The notes under the pieces are model-generated. The model made no database searches, was not told the DNA's origin, and was given only the letters and a program-made list of their open reading frames with translations. Below, piece by piece: positions 49,273 through 50,000 of a stretch of 50,000 nt of DNA. The stretch spans positions 1 through 50,000 of the forward strand of contig NZ_VIDQ01000059.1 of assembly GCF_009760915.1 (NCBI RefSeq), read 5' to 3'. Each line of letters starts with the position of its first letter. Within the stretch, counting starts at the first letter, position 1. The position numbers and the translations under genes are program-made. This stretch comes from Azohydromonas aeria. Its GTDB lineage: Bacteria > Pseudomonadota > Gammaproteobacteria > Burkholderiales > Burkholderiaceae_C.

Positions 49273-50000
49273 ATGACGAATTCCGAGACGCCCGCCACGC
49301 CGACTCCCGCCGACGCCGGGCTGCCGAACGATCCCAACACCGCCGCCACGCCCGTGCCCGCCGCCGCTGCCGCCGACACCCCGGCGCAGCCGGCGTCGGA
49401 CGCGCCCACCGCGGCCGAGGCTCCCGCGGCGGACGCGCCGGCCGCGGCCGGCAACGACGCCGAGCCCGATGCGCCGGCTTCCATCGCGGCCGATCCGGAC
49501 AGCGAGCCGGCGCAGCAGACCGAGCCCGCCCCGGTCGAAACCCCGGCCGCCACCCCGGACGGCGCCGAGGCGCCCCAGGGCGAAGGCGAGCCCGGCGCCG
49601 CTGCGGCAGCGGCCGCGCCCGCGGCACCGCGCTTCGACCTGGCGGCTGCGGCGCGCGACCTGTCGGAGGCCTTTCCGGCGCTGTTCGGCGGCAACGGGCC
49701 GCTGAAACCGCTGAAGCTGCGCATCCAGTCCGACATCCAGCAGCGCGCGCCGGGCCGCTTCACCAAGGGGCTGCTGTCGGCGTTCCTGCGCCGACACACC
49801 GGCAGCACGGCGTACCTGATCGCGCTGACACGCTCGAAGGAGCGCTTCGACCTCGACGGCCAGCCCGCGGGCGAGGTCAGCGACGAGCACCGCGAGGCGG
49901 CGCAGCAGGAAGTGGCGCGCCGGCGCGAGCTGCGCAAGGCCCGCCAGCAGGCCGAAGCCGCGGCGCGTCCGCAGCCGCCGGCGGGCGAGGCCGCGGCCGG
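49273..50000 (+). CDS. proQ: ProQ/FinO-domain RNA chaperone, 3' end beyond the window
   Basis: At least 242 residues; the frame runs out of the window open. The first ~118 residues are a low-complexity Ala/Pro/Asp/Glu region, probably disordered. The ProQ/FinO domain follows (about 118-220): RFDLAAAARDLSEAFPALFG, GNGPLKPLKLRIQSDIQQRA, GRFTKGLLSAFLRRHTGSTA and YLIALTRSKERFDLDGQPAG, with the PLKLRI and FTKGLLSAFLRRHT helices that bind structured RNA 3' ends. A charged coiled-coil-like tail (EHREAAQQEVARRRELRKAR) begins before the cut. Small-RNA binding and stability control is the expected role. The start ATG 49273 has no strong ribosome site (GGGCCTGCCC precedes it). Confidence 0.92.
   Translation, partial: MTNSETPATPTPADAGLPNDPNTAATPVPAAAAADTPAQPASDAPTAAEAPAADAPAAAGNDAEPDAPASIAADPDSEPAQQTEPAPVETPAATPDGAEAPQGEGEPGAAAAAAAPAAPRFDLAAAARDLSEAFPALFGGNGPLKPLKLRIQSDIQQRAPGRFTKGLLSAFLRRHTGSTAYLIALTRSKERFDLDGQPAGEVSDEHREAAQQEVARRRELRKARQQAEAAARPQPPAGEAAA

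Overview
The window is about 50 kb of very GC-rich bacterial chromosome with short intergenic gaps and many start/stop overlaps. The gene content points to a betaproteobacterium of the order Burkholderiales: an Omp32-type trimeric porin, methanofuran/tetrahydromethanopterin (H4MPT) C1 genes, quinoprotein relay genes, PEP-CTERM proteins, a ProQ with a long disordered N-terminus, and an RHH-less PutA. A methylotrophy-capable relative of Rubrivivax, Methylibium or Azohydromonas is my inference; no rRNA or other taxonomic marker is present.

Layout. 1-4.7 kb: the end of a periplasmic binding protein, a small OmpA-domain protein, a LysR regulator divergent from an MFS transporter, and a carboxymuconolactone-decarboxylase-family protein. 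4.7-6.5 kb: a visibly AT-richer insert holding one gene, a two-domain protein with a C-terminal CAP12/PCTIR-type TIR domain (candidate antiphage NAD-degrading effector). 6.5-16.9 kb: a C1 cluster. Methanofuran-type cofactor genes (mfnE, mfnF, mfnD) run leftward. A HisA/HisF-like gene, the fhcBADC formyltransferase/hydrolase operon, a Fae2-like protein, a pterin carbinolamine dehydratase and a HAD phosphatase run rightward. 17.2-21.6 kb: a quinoprotein relay cassette (beta-propeller, MxaD-like SRPBCC protein, two metallo-beta-lactamase-fold proteins, SoxYZ-like carrier). It probably supports a PQQ alcohol dehydrogenase encoded elsewhere, whose aldehyde product the H4MPT pathway would oxidise. 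22-30 kb: porin with a clear terminator, extensin-like protein, MarC, PutA, a DJ-1/PfpI protein and an orphan ParS/MbcA-type antitoxin. 30-36.6 kb: MFS transporter, tRNA dihydrouridine synthase, MmcB-like nuclease-fold protein and a four-gene Mla/MCE lipid transport operon. 36.6-41.4 kb: CYP152 peroxygenase, EutBC ethanolamine ammonia-lyase, an L,D-transpeptidase-like protein and a small hydrophilic protein. 41.6-50 kb: a CHASE-PAS-PAS sensor kinase, two tandem HAF-repeat/PEP-CTERM proteins, and a Suv3-like helicase divergent from a ProQ-family RNA chaperone cut by the window end.

The most interesting signals are these: the isolated TIR-domain gene; a near-consensus sigma-54 promoter with an upstream perfect palindrome in front of fhcB, implying a leaderless mRNA; several C1/quinoprotein proteins that have lost hallmark catalytic residues (Fae2, FhcB, metallohydrolase 1); two relay genes without a normal start codon; and two families of dispersed palindromic repeats that invade gene ends.
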